Shown here in pieces: positions 43,201 to 50,875 of a stretch of 64,000 bases of DNA. Positions within the stretch are counted from its first letter, which is position 1. Every line of letters starts with the position of its first letter. Both the position numbers and the translations under genes were made by a program. This DNA is from Heterocephalus glaber (taxonomy: Eukaryota; Chordata; Mammalia; Rodentia; Bathyergidae): positions 4,553,622 through 4,617,621 of the forward strand of contig NW_004624865.1 in assembly GCF_000247695.1 (NCBI RefSeq), read 5' to 3'. Under the pieces are notes generated by a model that saw nothing but the letters and a program-made list of their open reading frames with translations, had not been told where the DNA came from and did no database searches.

Positions 43201-45518
43201 CAAAATGACATGAAAAAGGGCTGGGGACATGGCTCAGTGTGAAGACCCTGGGCTCAGTCCCCAGAACTGTTGTCAGTGGATGAGCAGGGTGGCCTGGGCG
43301 GAGAAGGCCACAGGGTCGAAGAAGGATGGGAGAGCACTCGAGGGGCTTGTCACTCACCATGGCCAGGTCGACGGCCCCCTTGTGCAGGCCGAGGATGAAC
43401 CAAGACAACAGGCATCTCACACGGGCTAAGGAGCACAGCTGTGGAGCACAGGCCACTGCCACCTGCCCCCTTCCGCAGACACCTCGCCCACGAGGGTGAC
43501 AGATCAGCAGAGAACTCACAGCGATCCTCCTGCCTCAGCCTCCCTAGTGCTAGGATTACAGGTGTGTGCCACCAAACCTGGCTTTTTTTTTTCCTGTGCT
43601 GGGGATGGAACCCAGGCCTGACCCATTAGCTCCACCACTAAGCCACCCGTCCCAGGCCAGCCAATCCCATTTCCAGTTCTCAGATGTTAAAAGGATACAC
43701 AGCCAGGTACGGTACAGCCTGTTTTACATCCCCGTTAAAATGAAAGATGCAGAGTAGGAGGATGACATCTGGAAGAAAGGCTCCAGTGAGAGGATGAAGG
43801 GAAGCCCCAGGGAGCAGCCAGGGATATGGGGTGCAATGGGTGTGCAAGGGCAGCTACCTTGTGCAATGAGGATGGGGTACTCCAGGTAGGTGATCACTGG
43901 GTTCCCATAGTAACACTGGTAGCGGAGGAAGACCAGGAACCTGGGGACAGGAATGGCACATGATTACAGCTCGCCTACAGCCAGCCTGCCCCAAGGCTGG
44001 CACCTCCACCAGTCCTGGAGCCCAGGGTCCAGGAGGAAGACTTGGAACAAATCAGAGGAAATGTCACTTTGGCGGTCTGCTCCACTGGGGGGCGTCTGCC
44101 AGCTGCTGGGCGCCCTATGTGTAAAACCCATGGTTTCTCCGGTCTCAAGATGGTCATTTGCTAGGCAGGTGGCGCACACCTGTCATCCCAGCACTCTGGG
44201 AGGCTGAGGCAGGTGGATTGCAAATTTGAGCCCGCCGTGGGCAATTTAGTGAGACCTTGTCTCAAAAATAAAAATTAAAATATGGAAATGCACTGAATGT
44301 AATCATTTCGTCCTACAGACATGTAATAATTTTTTTTAACGGCTGTAGATGTAGGTTGATAGTCCTAGGTCCCGGGTGCCTCCTGAGTTGTTAGGCCTGG
44401 GACCGTGCGGCCGGCGACCCAGCCTGCAAACGCGGCTTTCAGGGTGACCGCTCAGATCCAGGGAGGAGCCCGCAGCAGGCAGCCCGTCCTGGGTCCCGGT
44501 CGCTCACCCCCAGGGCTGGGGGTTAAGGGCGCGGGTGGCAGGGCTCCGAGAAAGCCCTCACTCTGTCCCTGCCCGGCCGTGGGGAGAGCGGGACAGAGCA
44601 GCCGGCCCTAACCCAGCGAGGAGCGCGGAGCGCGGCCCCGTCGCCCTGCAGCCCGCAGGCTCCCAGTCCAGTCAGGGCCCCGCCAAAGCCACTCCCGGCT
44701 CCCCACACCCTCGGAGCCTGCCCCGGCCGGCCCGGCCCGTCCTTGCGGCCACTTCCACTCCTACCCGGGCCTCTGCGCTGAGCTCCGTGCCCAGCCCTTC
44801 CTAATTTTGTGTGACTGGGTCTCGTTAAGTTGCTAAATTGCCCAGGCTAGGCTCAAACTTGGCATCCCCCTGCTTCAGCCTCCCAGTGCTGGGATGTCAG
44901 GTCTGCGCCACCACACCCGGCTACGCCCAGGTCCAGAGGTCCCGAGTCGGGGCTCCCGGGCCGGTTTCCGGCGGAGCAGCCCGCACATACAGTCTTCTCA
45001 CCCCCCCTCCTCTCCCAAGATCTCTCCACTGTCCGAGTCCCCAACCGCAACTAGAGTCCAACCTCTCCCCTGGTGAGAATCGAGGCCAGAAAAGAGGTTT
45101 GGGGACAAGGAGGGGCTCGAGATGCAAATGGCATGGCGAGGTGGCGTACACCAGCGGTCCCACAGCGCAAATTCGAACCGAGCCAACTGTCAAAGAAAAA
45201 ACTGTGACCACTAGGGCCGAGTCTGGACTCCGCCCGGCCTCAGTTTTCCCGTCTGTCAGGTGGACTTCACGGAGCAATGCACGCGCTGGGCGCGGCTCGG
45301 AAGCGCCCCCAGTCCAGCTCCCGCGGCCGCCCCGCCCCGGGGTGACCCTGATCCCCCCGCCGCCGGGGCGCTTACCCCGCCAGTTCGAGCAGCAAGCTCG
45401 GGAGGCTGAGCCCCCGCGAGCTGCGCGCCGCCAGCTGGGCGCGGATCTGCGGCAGCTTGAGCGCGGCGCACACAGCCAGCGTGCTCCAGTTGCAGAACCA
45501 CAGCACCGCGGCCTCCAT
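40163..45518 (-). CDS. SLC66A3: Solute carrier family 66 member 3 (PQ-loop protein), complete
   Basis: A seven-helix membrane protein of the PQ-loop family (relatives: cystinosin and the lysosomal amino-acid exporter PQLC2); the substrate of this member is not established. Seven coding exons on the - strand join to 606 nt, 201 residues, against about 202 in human. The start ATG at 45518 opens MEAAVLWFCNWSTLAVCAAL. The first PQ motif is LKLPQI. The second, degenerate PQ loop lies around KLVQLQYLWKTRDSG. The protein ends LRYRKLAKAE. All junctions are GT-AG and in phase (2,1,2,0,1,1). The gene starts in a CpG island and runs tail-to-tail toward ROCK2, as PQLC3 does in human 2p25.1. Confidence 0.97.
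40330..40410 (-). mobile_element. ID SINE in SLC66A3 last intron
   Basis: Antisense on +, hence sense relative to SLC66A3. GGTACTGGGGATCGAACTCG to AAATCCCAGGCTC. It begins about 80 bp from exon 7. Confidence 0.9.
41283..41365 (+). mobile_element. B1 SINE, 3' truncated
   Basis: AACCAGGTGCAATTGCACAC to GGATCACTTCAAGTG, without an A tail. Confidence 0.8.
41597..41638 (-). CDS. SLC66A3: SLC66A3 exon 6 (42 nt)
   Basis: Residues 159-173, ARVITTSMTTNDLT, aligned with the human TRIITTLMTTNDFT. The acceptor is ctttttcag and the donor is gttagt. Its 42-nt length is in frame, so skipping would keep the frame. Confidence 0.95.
41881..41998 (-). mobile_element. B1 SINE
   Basis: TTTTTTGAGAAAAGGTCTCG to GCGCCACCACCCC. 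Confidence 0.87.
42124..42244 (-). CDS. SLC66A3: SLC66A3 exon 5: second PQ loop
   Basis: Residues 119-159, NLCTLVSAASKLVQLQYLWK then TRDSGTASALTWGLSAYTSA. It is the second internal repeat, with VQLQ in place of a clean Pro-Gln. The acceptor is gcccacag and the donor is gtgagg. Confidence 0.96.
42321..42434 (-). mobile_element. B1 SINE
   Basis: TTTTAGAGACAGGGTCTCGC to GTGCACCACCGGGC. It begins about 75 bp from SLC66A3 exon 5. Confidence 0.87.
43038..43119 (+). mobile_element. ID SINE inserted into a B1
   Basis: Duplication AGTAATTCCAG (43028-43038, 43120-43130), itself part of the B1 at 43120-43268. Confidence 0.9.
43120..43268 (+). mobile_element. B1-ID dimer SINE
   Basis: B1 interrupted at its head by the ID at 43038-43119; ID half GGGCTGGGGACATGGCTCAG to CCCCAGAAC. 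Confidence 0.82.
43358..43415 (-). CDS. SLC66A3: SLC66A3 exon 4
   Basis: Residues 99-118, CLLSWFILGLHKGAVDLAM, a transmembrane helix aligned with the human SSWFILALQKWIIDLAM. The acceptor is gtgtgag (poor tract) and the donor is gtgagt. Confidence 0.92.
43515..43660 (-). mobile_element. B1-ID SINE fragments
   Basis: B1 part 43520-43584 and ID part 43593-43660, between SLC66A3 exons 3 and 4. Confidence 0.75.
43699..43768 (-). CDS. SLC66A3: SLC66A3 exon 3
   Basis: Residues 76-99, DVILLLCIFHFNGDVKQAVP then YLA. The acceptor is tcttccag. The donor gtatcc is weak but is the only one that keeps the phase and human length. The intron from exon 2 is just 89 nt. Confidence 0.92.
43858..43940 (-). 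CDS. SLC66A3: SLC66A3 exon 2
   Basis: Residues 48-76, FLVFLRYQCYYGNPVITYLE then YPILIAQ, the second transmembrane helix and loop. The acceptor is gtccccag and the donor is gtagct. Confidence 0.96.
44079..44096 (+). promoter_or_regulatory. CTCF-like motif in SLC66A3 intron 1
   Basis: Contains CTCCACTGGGGGGCGTCT, a moderate match to the CTCF core. Single-motif evidence only. Confidence 0.3.
44161..44285 (+). mobile_element. B1 SINE in SLC66A3 intron 1
   Basis: CTAGGCAGGTGGCGCACACC to CCTTGTCTCAAAAATAAAA. Confidence 0.88.
44803..44925 (-). mobile_element. B1 SINE inside the CpG island
   Basis: GTGACTGGGTCTCGTTAAGT to GCCACCACACCCGGC. Confidence 0.87.
45376..45518 (-). CDS. SLC66A3: SLC66A3 exon 1
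   Basis: Residues 1-48, MEAAVLWFCNWSTLAVCAAL, then LKLPQI (PQ motif of loop 1) and SLPSLLLELAG. The ATG at 45518 fits the human start. The donor is gtaagc on the - strand. Confidence 0.96.
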
Positions 45519-46073
45519 GGTGAGCGGGCCAAGTGCGGCCACCGCGGGATGTGTCGCTGTGCCCAGAAGGCTCCTTCCGCCTTCCCGCCTGCCCGCCGCG
45601 GCCCCGCCCACTTCCCCGCCCCATCCGGGTTCTCCCCGCCCACGCGCTCGCCTCGTTCTCCCTATTCGCCTGCCTTAGCTCTGTCCCGCCCCTGACTAGG
45701 TCCTGCCCCTTCCCCCCGGACCCGCCTCTGACCCCGCCCATATCTCCGCTCCCAGCCCCGTCCGTCCGCCTCTCGTGTTAGCTTTGCCCACCCTATTCGC
45801 CAGCCTCAGATCCGCCCCGCCCCCAGGCTGGCTCCGCCTACCTTCACCCCGCCCTGTCCGCTCCCGGCGGCCCCGCCCCTCCCCGCCCCGCCCAGTTGCG
45901 CCTGTGGCTGAGTCACTTTCCGACCCAGCCAGTTTGGATCCCGCCGAGGCGCCGGCAGGGCGGTCAGAGGGCGACTCGCACCCTTCGCCGAGGGACCAAC
46001 TGTCCTGTTGGGATTTTGGGGGGGGAGGAGACTACGGATTGAGCCTTTGCACTGAGGCGCATCCTCAGCCTTT

Positions 46074-46079
46074 TTATTT
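46074..46079 (-). terminator. C2orf50: Possible C2orf50 poly(A) signal
   Basis: First - strand AATAAA downstream of the C2orf50 stop, 1.2 kb away and past B1, ID and MIR copies. It lies about 550 bp before the SLC66A3 start, so C2orf50 transcription may end at the edge of the SLC66A3 CpG island. No signal is seen closer to the stop. Confidence 0.35.
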
Positions 46080-46451
46080 ATTGTTTGTAACTTTACCGGG
46101 ACACGTTTGAGCATCCCCGGTGTGGAGCGGTACTGCTAGCGGCGTCCCCGCACCCGGTTTGGCCCCGCCCCCTCGGCCCGAGTCCGCCGGTCCTGGGCCT
46201 CCATCCCCGGCTCCGGCTGGGTGGGGAAGGTGAGGGCAGAGACCTCCTGTTGGAGGAGGTCGCGGGGAGTCTCCGGCCACCCAAGCCACCCCCGCGTGGC
46301 CAGAACGCGCAGGCCGGGTCCCCTCCCAGCGCGCAGCTGCAGCCCGGTCTGCCCAGCCGCAGACAGGGCCCCGCGAGCCGGAATGGCGTGGCGAGGTCAC
46401 TGGCATCGCTGGGGACCGAGGAACCTTGGGGCAGAACCCACCCACCCCCGG

Positions 46452-46566
46452 CCCCGCGTGGTGGCGCAAGCCCGTCATCCCCGCACTCTGGGAGGCTGAG
46501 GCAGGAGGATCCCAAGCTCCAGCACAGGCTGGCCAACTTAGTGACTTAGAGAACCCGTCTCCATAA
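46452..46566 (+). mobile_element. B1 SINE
   Basis: CCGCGTGGTGGCGCAAGCCC to GAACCCGTCTCC. Confidence 0.8.
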
Positions 46567-46694
46567 AGGGCCGGAGAGAGAGAGAGGGTTTTTAAGCAAA
46601 AATGCCTACAGCCATCTGCAGCTCGGCTGACAGTCACTGGCGCTCAGCTGCCTCAGGTTCGGCCTCTGCTCAGTCCTGGGGTTCCTGGAGCCGA

Positions 46695-46800
46695 ACTCGA
46701 GTTCGAACCCCAGCTCCACCGCAGCCAACTGTGTGACTTCCGAGATGACTTGACTTCTCTGGTCTCCTCGCCCACGGGGCACAGAAACGCAGCCCGAGAG
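46695..46800 (+). mobile_element. MIR SINE relic
   Basis: GAGTTCGAACCCCAGCTCCA, then AACTGTGTGACTTCCGAGAT and ACTTCTCTGGTCTCC, the MIR core order. Confidence 0.6.
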
Positions 46801-46872
46801 GGTGAGCTGAGGTGGTGCGTGCGGGACCGTGGCGCTGAAGGCTCGCTGTGAGGTGGAATCAAACCCAGGCCA

Positions 46873-46961
46873 GGGCCGGGGATTTAGCTCAGTGGTTTCG
46901 CCGCCTGCTGCGCAAGCGCAAAGACCAGAGTTCGATCCCCGGTACCAAATACAAACAAACA
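46873..46961 (+). mobile_element. ID SINE
   Basis: Duplication AAACCCAGGCC (46861-46871, 46962-46972). Confidence 0.93.
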
Positions 46962-47084
46962 AAACCCAGGCCGGGGTCCAAGCAAACAGCCACTGCAGCC
47001 AGCCGTTTTCCTATCTCAGAAGGATTTTGGAGGGAATGGAGGCAGGAGGGAAGAGGCTGCTCTGTTTGGGGTGGGCTTTTGTTG

Positions 47085-47225
47085 CTTCGTTTTGTTTTTC
47101 ACTATGCACCCCAGGCTGGCCTTGAACTCAGGAGATCCTCCTGCCTCAGCCTCCCAAGTGCTGGAATCACACGATCCTCCTGCCTCAGCCTCCCAAGTGC
47201 TGGAATCACAGGCGTGCCCCGCCAC
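47085..47225 (-). mobile_element. B1 SINE with internal tandem duplication
   Basis: The stretch GATCCTCCTGCCTCAGCC through GGAATCACA occurs twice in tandem (about 47134-47210). Confidence 0.87.
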
Positions 47226-47285
47226 GTCCGACTTTGGACAGGTGTTCCGAGCCCCTGCACCCACCTGCCGAGGTGGCACCCCATC

Positions 47286-47477
47286 CTACGCTGGGTGCAG
47301 CCCGGTCCCCGGCCTCTTCCTGCGTGTCCCTTCCACGAATGTGAAGTCCATGTGGACCAGGTCTCTGCCCAGCGGCGTGTCCAGCCTGCTGCCCACCACC
47401 CGGCTGCTGGAGTGGGGCACGGTGTCCGAGAGGGAAGGCACCTGCTCCGGCAGCTGCTTGGGCTGCTTCCTGTTGCC
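47286..47477 (-). CDS. C2orf50: C2orf50 exon 3 and stop
   Basis: Residues 85-147, GNRKQPKQLPEQVPSLSDTV through VVGSRLDTPLGRDLVHMDFT to GLHPA and TAG. The acceptor is cctctctcag. It is the most conserved part of the protein. Confidence 0.93.
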   Translation of the reverse strand, partial: GNRKQPKQLPEQVPSLSDTVPHSSSRVVGSRLDTPLGRDLVHMDFTFVEGTRRKRPGTGLHPA

Positions 47478-49254
47478 CTGAGAGAGGGGACAGCTGGGTC
47501 ACTGCCTCGTGGGGAAAGGAGGACCCCACACGCCTTTGAGACGTGGCCCAGAGCAGACATCTCTGGCTTTGTGCTTTTGGGTTTTGTTTTTGTTTGGTAC
47601 CGGGGATCGAACTCGGGATCTTGCGCTTTCCAGGCAGGCGCCAGAACCACCGAGCTAAATCCTGGGCCCTGTTTTGTTGGGGGTTTTTGAGACAGAGTGT
47701 CGCTATGCACCCCAGGCTGTCCGTGAACTCATGGCGATCCTCCTGCCTCAGCCTCCGGAGTGCTGGGATCACAGGCAGGTGCCACCACACCAAGTGGGGA
47801 AGCTAGGGTGGCTACGGATGGGAGAGGCTTCTACCAGAAGCAGGGAGTGTGTTTCCATTGTATTTTTACCCACACTGGTTTTCCTTTGGGGCTTGGCAGC
47901 TCACCGCGCGCACACAACTTCCGGGAACAACGTTCGGAACCAGGTGCCGACCACTCTTAGCTGCCCGTCTTAATACAGTCAACAGACGGTGGAAATTTTT
48001 CTCAGTGTTCTGTGTAAATATTTTCTTTCCCTCCAGGCCCCGAATTGCTCAAAACAAAACTATTTAGCCATCAACCCAGTGTGGAGCACAGAGTAGATGC
48101 TCAGCAAATGGCTGTGGAGGGAAGGAAAGAAGCAAATAAATTGGAGCTGAAGACAGCGCGTCTGCTTTACCATGGGGTCGTAGTCTTTCAGGAAGCCCCA
48201 GTTCTCAGTCCTGGAAGAGAAAAGGACATTGGCCATGTGAAGTCTCACCCTTTTTTCTTTTTTTCCTTTTTCCTTTTTCTGTCCTGGGGATTGAACCCAA
48301 GATCTCCATGAGTTGCCCAGGCTGAGCTTGGACAGATCCTCCTGCCTCCACCTCCCAGAGTGCCAGGATCACAGGGTGCGTCCCCACACTCAAGTCTCTG
48401 AGACATTTTAAGACTGACTTGCGCTGTGTGCAGTGAGTCCTGGTCACAGTGCATCGCACAGCGGAAGAGCTGGAACAATTCGTAAGCAAAATGAGCACCG
48501 AACACCCACGGGCATCCTCTGAAGTGGGGACGTTTTGGTGACCTTGCCGGCTCCAGGTGGTGACCCTGCCGCCAGGAAAACCCGTGCCTCAGTCCTCACA
48601 CACACACACACACCCGTCTCCCTGCTCCACAGGAGACTTCATGAGGAGAGGCCCCAGGCCTTCATAACTTCCGCAGGACCCCGGGAGGAGGGCAGAGCGG
48701 GAGGGGACCAGCCTTCGCTGGTGGTTTAATTTCTATTGGAATTTCCTTATTTTTTAGCCGCAGAGTGCCCTGTGCCTCTCATCCCGGCTCTCTGGGAGGC
48801 TGAGGCAGGAGGGCTGCAAGTTGGAGCCCAGCCTGGGTAATGTCTCAAAAATATAACACAGGTCCCCCCGGCCCATGCGCCCTATCCCTGGATCTCCCAC
48901 CGCGGGGTCCCTTTAGACCCCAGGCCAGGCAGTGGTTTGTTTGTTTGTTTGTTTGGTTTTGATACCAGGGATGGAGCTCGGGACCTTGCGCTTGCGCGGC
49001 AGGTGCCGGAACCCCTGAGCTACATTTGGAGGGGGCACTCACCATCGCCGCCGCCCGCGCCCCTCCGCCTCCACGAGCTCTTTCCATAGTTCGTCTCCTT
49101 GCGCGCCCAAGGCCGCCCGGGGGGACCCCGGCGCCTGGCGCCCCCCGACAACACCCTGCACCGTCGGGGAAATTGAGGCAGGCGGCCTAGCGGGGCGCAG
49201 TCGGGACGCGGTGGGTGTGGTTCGCGGGAGCCCAGGAATGGGGCGGCTCCCCAT
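47286..49254 (-). CDS. C2orf50: C2orf50 orthologue, complete, uncharacterised small protein
   Basis: Three coding exons on the - strand join to 444 nt, 147 residues; human C2orf50 is slightly longer (about 162). Exon 1 opens MGSRPIPGLPRTTPTASRLR and ends with the acidic/basic helix DELWKELVEAEGRGRRRW. Exon 2 gives TENWGFLKDYDPM. Exon 3 gives GNRKQPKQLPEQVPSLSDTV, then the conserved VVGSRLDTPLG core and MDFTFVEGTRRK, and stops at 47286-47288. All junctions are GT-AG and in phase. There is no signal peptide or membrane helix, and no enzymatic motif is recognised. The molecular function is unknown. The position beside SLC66A3 and ROCK2 matches human 2p25.1. Short length and low-complexity exon 1 make it easy to miss. 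Confidence 0.93.
47592..47669 (-). mobile_element. ID SINE in C2orf50 intron 2
   Basis: GGTACCGGGGATCGAACTCG to AAATCCTGGGCCC on the antisense strand. Confidence 0.9.
47678..47800 (-). mobile_element. B1 SINE in C2orf50 intron 2
   Basis: TTTTTGAGACAGAGTGTCGC to GCCACCACACC. Confidence 0.88.
48073..48140 (+). mobile_element. L2/MIR-like relic
   Basis: GTGTGGAGCACAGAGTAGAT then GCTCAGCAAATGGCTGTGGA, the form of a degraded L2/MIR 3' end. Confidence 0.4.
48171..48210 (-). CDS. C2orf50: C2orf50 exon 2 (40 nt)
   Basis: Completes Trp71 and encodes TENWGFLKDYDPM, the counterpart of the human IQNWSFLKDYDPM. The acceptor is tcttccag and the donor is gtaaag. Confidence 0.92.
48256..48395 (-). mobile_element. 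B1-ID SINE in C2orf50 intron 1 side
   Basis: TTTTTC-rich head, CCTGGGGATTGAACCCAAGA, then a truncated B1. It begins about 45 bp from exon 2. Confidence 0.75.
48597..48614 (+). repeat. (CA)n microsatellite, short
   Basis: Eight to nine CA units in the intergenic/intronic strand opposite C2orf50 intron 1. Confidence 0.7.
48763..48850 (+). mobile_element. B1 SINE, 5' truncated/diverged
   Basis: GTGCCTCTCATCCCGGCTCT to GGGTAATGTCTCAAAAATA. Confidence 0.7.
48950..49022 (-). mobile_element. ID SINE abutting the C2orf50 exon 1 donor
   Basis: Antisense on +; diverged (GATACCAGGGATGGAGCTCG). Its box-A end is about 20 nt inside the intron. Confidence 0.85.
49043..49254 (-). CDS. C2orf50: C2orf50 exon 1
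   Basis: Residues 1-71, a Pro/Ser/Arg-rich N-terminus followed by the conserved ELWKELVEAE helix. The ATG at 49254 matches the human start MGSxPxPGLxRTT. The donor gtgagt sits right beside an ID SINE (48950-49022) inserted about 20 nt into the intron. Confidence 0.92.
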
Positions 49255-49366
49255 GCTGCGGGTCTGTGGGATTCCCTGGCCCCGAGCTCCGCCGGGCCAC
49301 CCAGCTGCAGTGGGGCCTGTGGTGTTGACTGTCGCCCTGGCAACGCAAGAGCCGCCGAGCGCAGTG

Positions 49367-49384
49367 CTGCCCCTGGCGGCCACG
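49367..49384 (-). promoter_or_regulatory. CTCF-like motif at C2orf50 promoter
   Basis: On the - strand reads GTGGCCGCCAGGGGCAGC, close to the CTCF core GGCCACCAGGGGGCGC. Occupancy is unknown. Confidence 0.45.
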
Positions 49385-49549
49385 CGGGGCAGGGCGGGCG
49401 GGCTGCGTGGTTTGGGGAATTGGGGTGCAGACAGCACCTCTCAACTTCTTTCCCTCCCTTCCCTCCCCTGCGTTTCTTGGTCCCCTTCCCTTTTGCAAAG
49501 AGCTGTCTCCCTGTGTTCTATCATCTCTCTTATTTTGCTCTTTATTTAT

Positions 49550-49775
49550 ACTCTGTGTTTCTCACATAAGAGAAACCGTGTGATATTAAAGCTTGCGTGT
49601 CTGATTTACTTCAGTTAACATAATGGTCTCAGTGCACCCATTTTCCTACAGATGACTCAAGTTTATCCTTATTTATGGTAGAGCAGTGCTGCATTGCGTG
49701 TACAAACCACATTCATTCGTCTGTCGATGGACAAACAGGCTGCTTCCGAGACTTAGCTATTATGAGTTGTGCTGT
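49550..49775 (+). mobile_element. L1 LINE 3'-end relic
   Basis: ATTTATGGTAGAGCAGTGCT, TGTACAAACCACATTCATTC, GATGGACAAACAGGCTGCTT and AGCTATTATGAGTTGTGCTG follow the order of a mammalian L1 3' end. Confidence 0.6.
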
Positions 49776-49777
49776 GT

Positions 49778-49890
49778 GGTCCAGGATGGTCTTGACCTGC
49801 CTATGTAGCCCAGGCTGGCCTCAGACTCGCACTGATCCTCCTGCTTCAGCCTCCAGAGTGCTGTGATGACAGGCGTGCGCCACCACGCCT
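49778..49890 (-). mobile_element. B1 SINE
   Basis: GGTCCAGGATGGTCTTGACC to GTGCGCCACCACGCC. Confidence 0.85.
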
Positions 49891-49969
49891 TCCTCCTGTA
49901 TCCTATTTACTCTTAGTGCAGATGGAGCCGCTCTGGAAAAGCTGTCCCCAGTGACTGCAGTTCACGTCT

Positions 49970-49988
49970 CTGCCAGCAGAGGGCAGCC
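49970..49988 (+). promoter_or_regulatory. CTCF-like motif
   Basis: Reads TGCCAGCAGAGGGCAGCCT, a near-consensus CTCF core (CCAGCAGRGGGC). It is opposite in orientation to the motif at 49367 and 600 bp away. Confidence 0.5.
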
Positions 49989-50263
49989 TGTAGCTTTCCA
50001 TCCCACAAGGGTCGCTGTGACATCTCCGATCCAAGAGGAGACAGTGGCCCGGGCAGACAAGGGCTCCCAGGGCGCCACCAGGACGTGGATCCAGGTGGGT
50101 GACGCCAGCCATGTTTTCCCACAGGTGAGGGAGGTGTTGGGGACCGGGCTGGACAGCAGCCCTTGGGCGTGGGTTGGGCGGGGACAGGACAGGCTGCTTT
50201 GCTTTGCCTGCCTTCCTTCGTCCCCTCTCCCCTCTGCTCTCCTCCCCTCCCTTCCCTTCCCTT

Positions 50264-50372
50264 TTTTGAGACAGGTTCCTCGCTATGTAGCCCAGGCTGG
50301 CCTTAAACTCGCATTGATCCTCCTGCCTCAGCCTCCCTAGTGCTGGAATTGCAGGCATGCATCCCCACTCCT
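50264..50372 (-). mobile_element. B1 SINE
   Basis: TTTTTTGAGACAGGTTCCTC to GCATGCATCCCC. Confidence 0.87.
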
Positions 50373-50599
50373 GGGTGCCTTTGGCTTTTGAAGCCCCCAC
50401 AGGAGCCCCAGATCTTACCCAGGGTGACCCTGACCCACCCGCAGGCCCCAGTTTGCTCTCCACCAGGCTGCTTTATCTATTTGGGGGCTGTGTTGTTTGA
50501 GGTACCCAGTTCGAGACTCTCACACCTTCCTCATGGGCCTTCCACCCTTGGGAAGTAAGTTTGCCATCCTATAAAGCTCACAGGTTTCCCCTGATCACT

Positions 50600-50730
50600 A
50601 TAGCTGTTCTAGTTTTCTCTTGGGAAGTATTTGCTGCTATGTTGTTCTCCATCCGTTTATTTTAAATATGAGTCCGTATGTTTTTAAGTATGTGCTCTCG
50701 TAAACAGCATAAGGCTGCCCTAAAAAAACA
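50600..50730 (-). mobile_element. L1 LINE ORF2-region relic
   Basis: TTTATTTTAAATATGAGTCC, then CTCTCGTAAACAGCATAAGG resembles the reverse complement of an L1 ORF2 segment; heavily diverged. Confidence 0.4.
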
Positions 50731-50755
50731 AAAACAAAACCATTTGACAACCCTT

Positions 50756-50875
50756 TTTTTGAGACAGGGTCTCGCTATGTAGTCTAGGCTGGCCTTGAAC
50801 TCACTATGTAGCCTAGGCTGTCCTGTCCAGTGATCCTCCTGCCTCAGCCTCCCAAGTGCTGGGAGTGAAGGTGAT
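50756..50875 (-). mobile_element. B1 SINE
   Basis: TTTTTTTGAGACAGGGTCTC, two TATGTAG arms, to CAAGTGCTGGGAGTGAAGG. Confidence 0.88.

Larger units (their letters stand above)
44400..46350 (-). promoter_or_regulatory. SLC66A3: CpG island and promoter of SLC66A3
   Basis: CpG-dense block covering SLC66A3 exon 1 at 45376-45518. Many CCGCCC/GGGCGG GC boxes lie upstream of the start (45594-45900) and a TGAGTCA AP-1/MARE-like site is at 45908-45914. There is no obvious TATA box, as is typical for housekeeping promoters. Long ORFs on both strands here follow from GC richness. A B1 (44803-44925) breaks the island's left side. Confidence 0.75.
49020..49430 (-). promoter_or_regulatory. C2orf50: CpG-rich promoter of C2orf50
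   Basis: GC- and CpG-rich block around C2orf50 exon 1 and about 180 bp upstream. It includes a CTCF-like motif at 49367-49384. No TATA box is seen. Confidence 0.55.

Noticed and set aside
44838..45695. 285-codon + strand ORF and 240-codon - strand ORF in the SLC66A3 CpG island
   Set aside because: GC-rich DNA has few stops. Both overlap the real SLC66A3 exon 1 in other frames, show Pro/Arg/Ala composition and have no domain.
44921..45741. - strand ORFs of 161 and 240 codons around SLC66A3 exon 1
   Set aside because: Shadow frames of the CpG island. The SLC66A3 reading is the one with family identity and correct splice phase.
46848..47690. 280-codon + strand ORF
   Set aside because: It runs through an ID, a B1 and antisense C2orf50 exon 3, so it is a chance fusion of repeats, not a gene.
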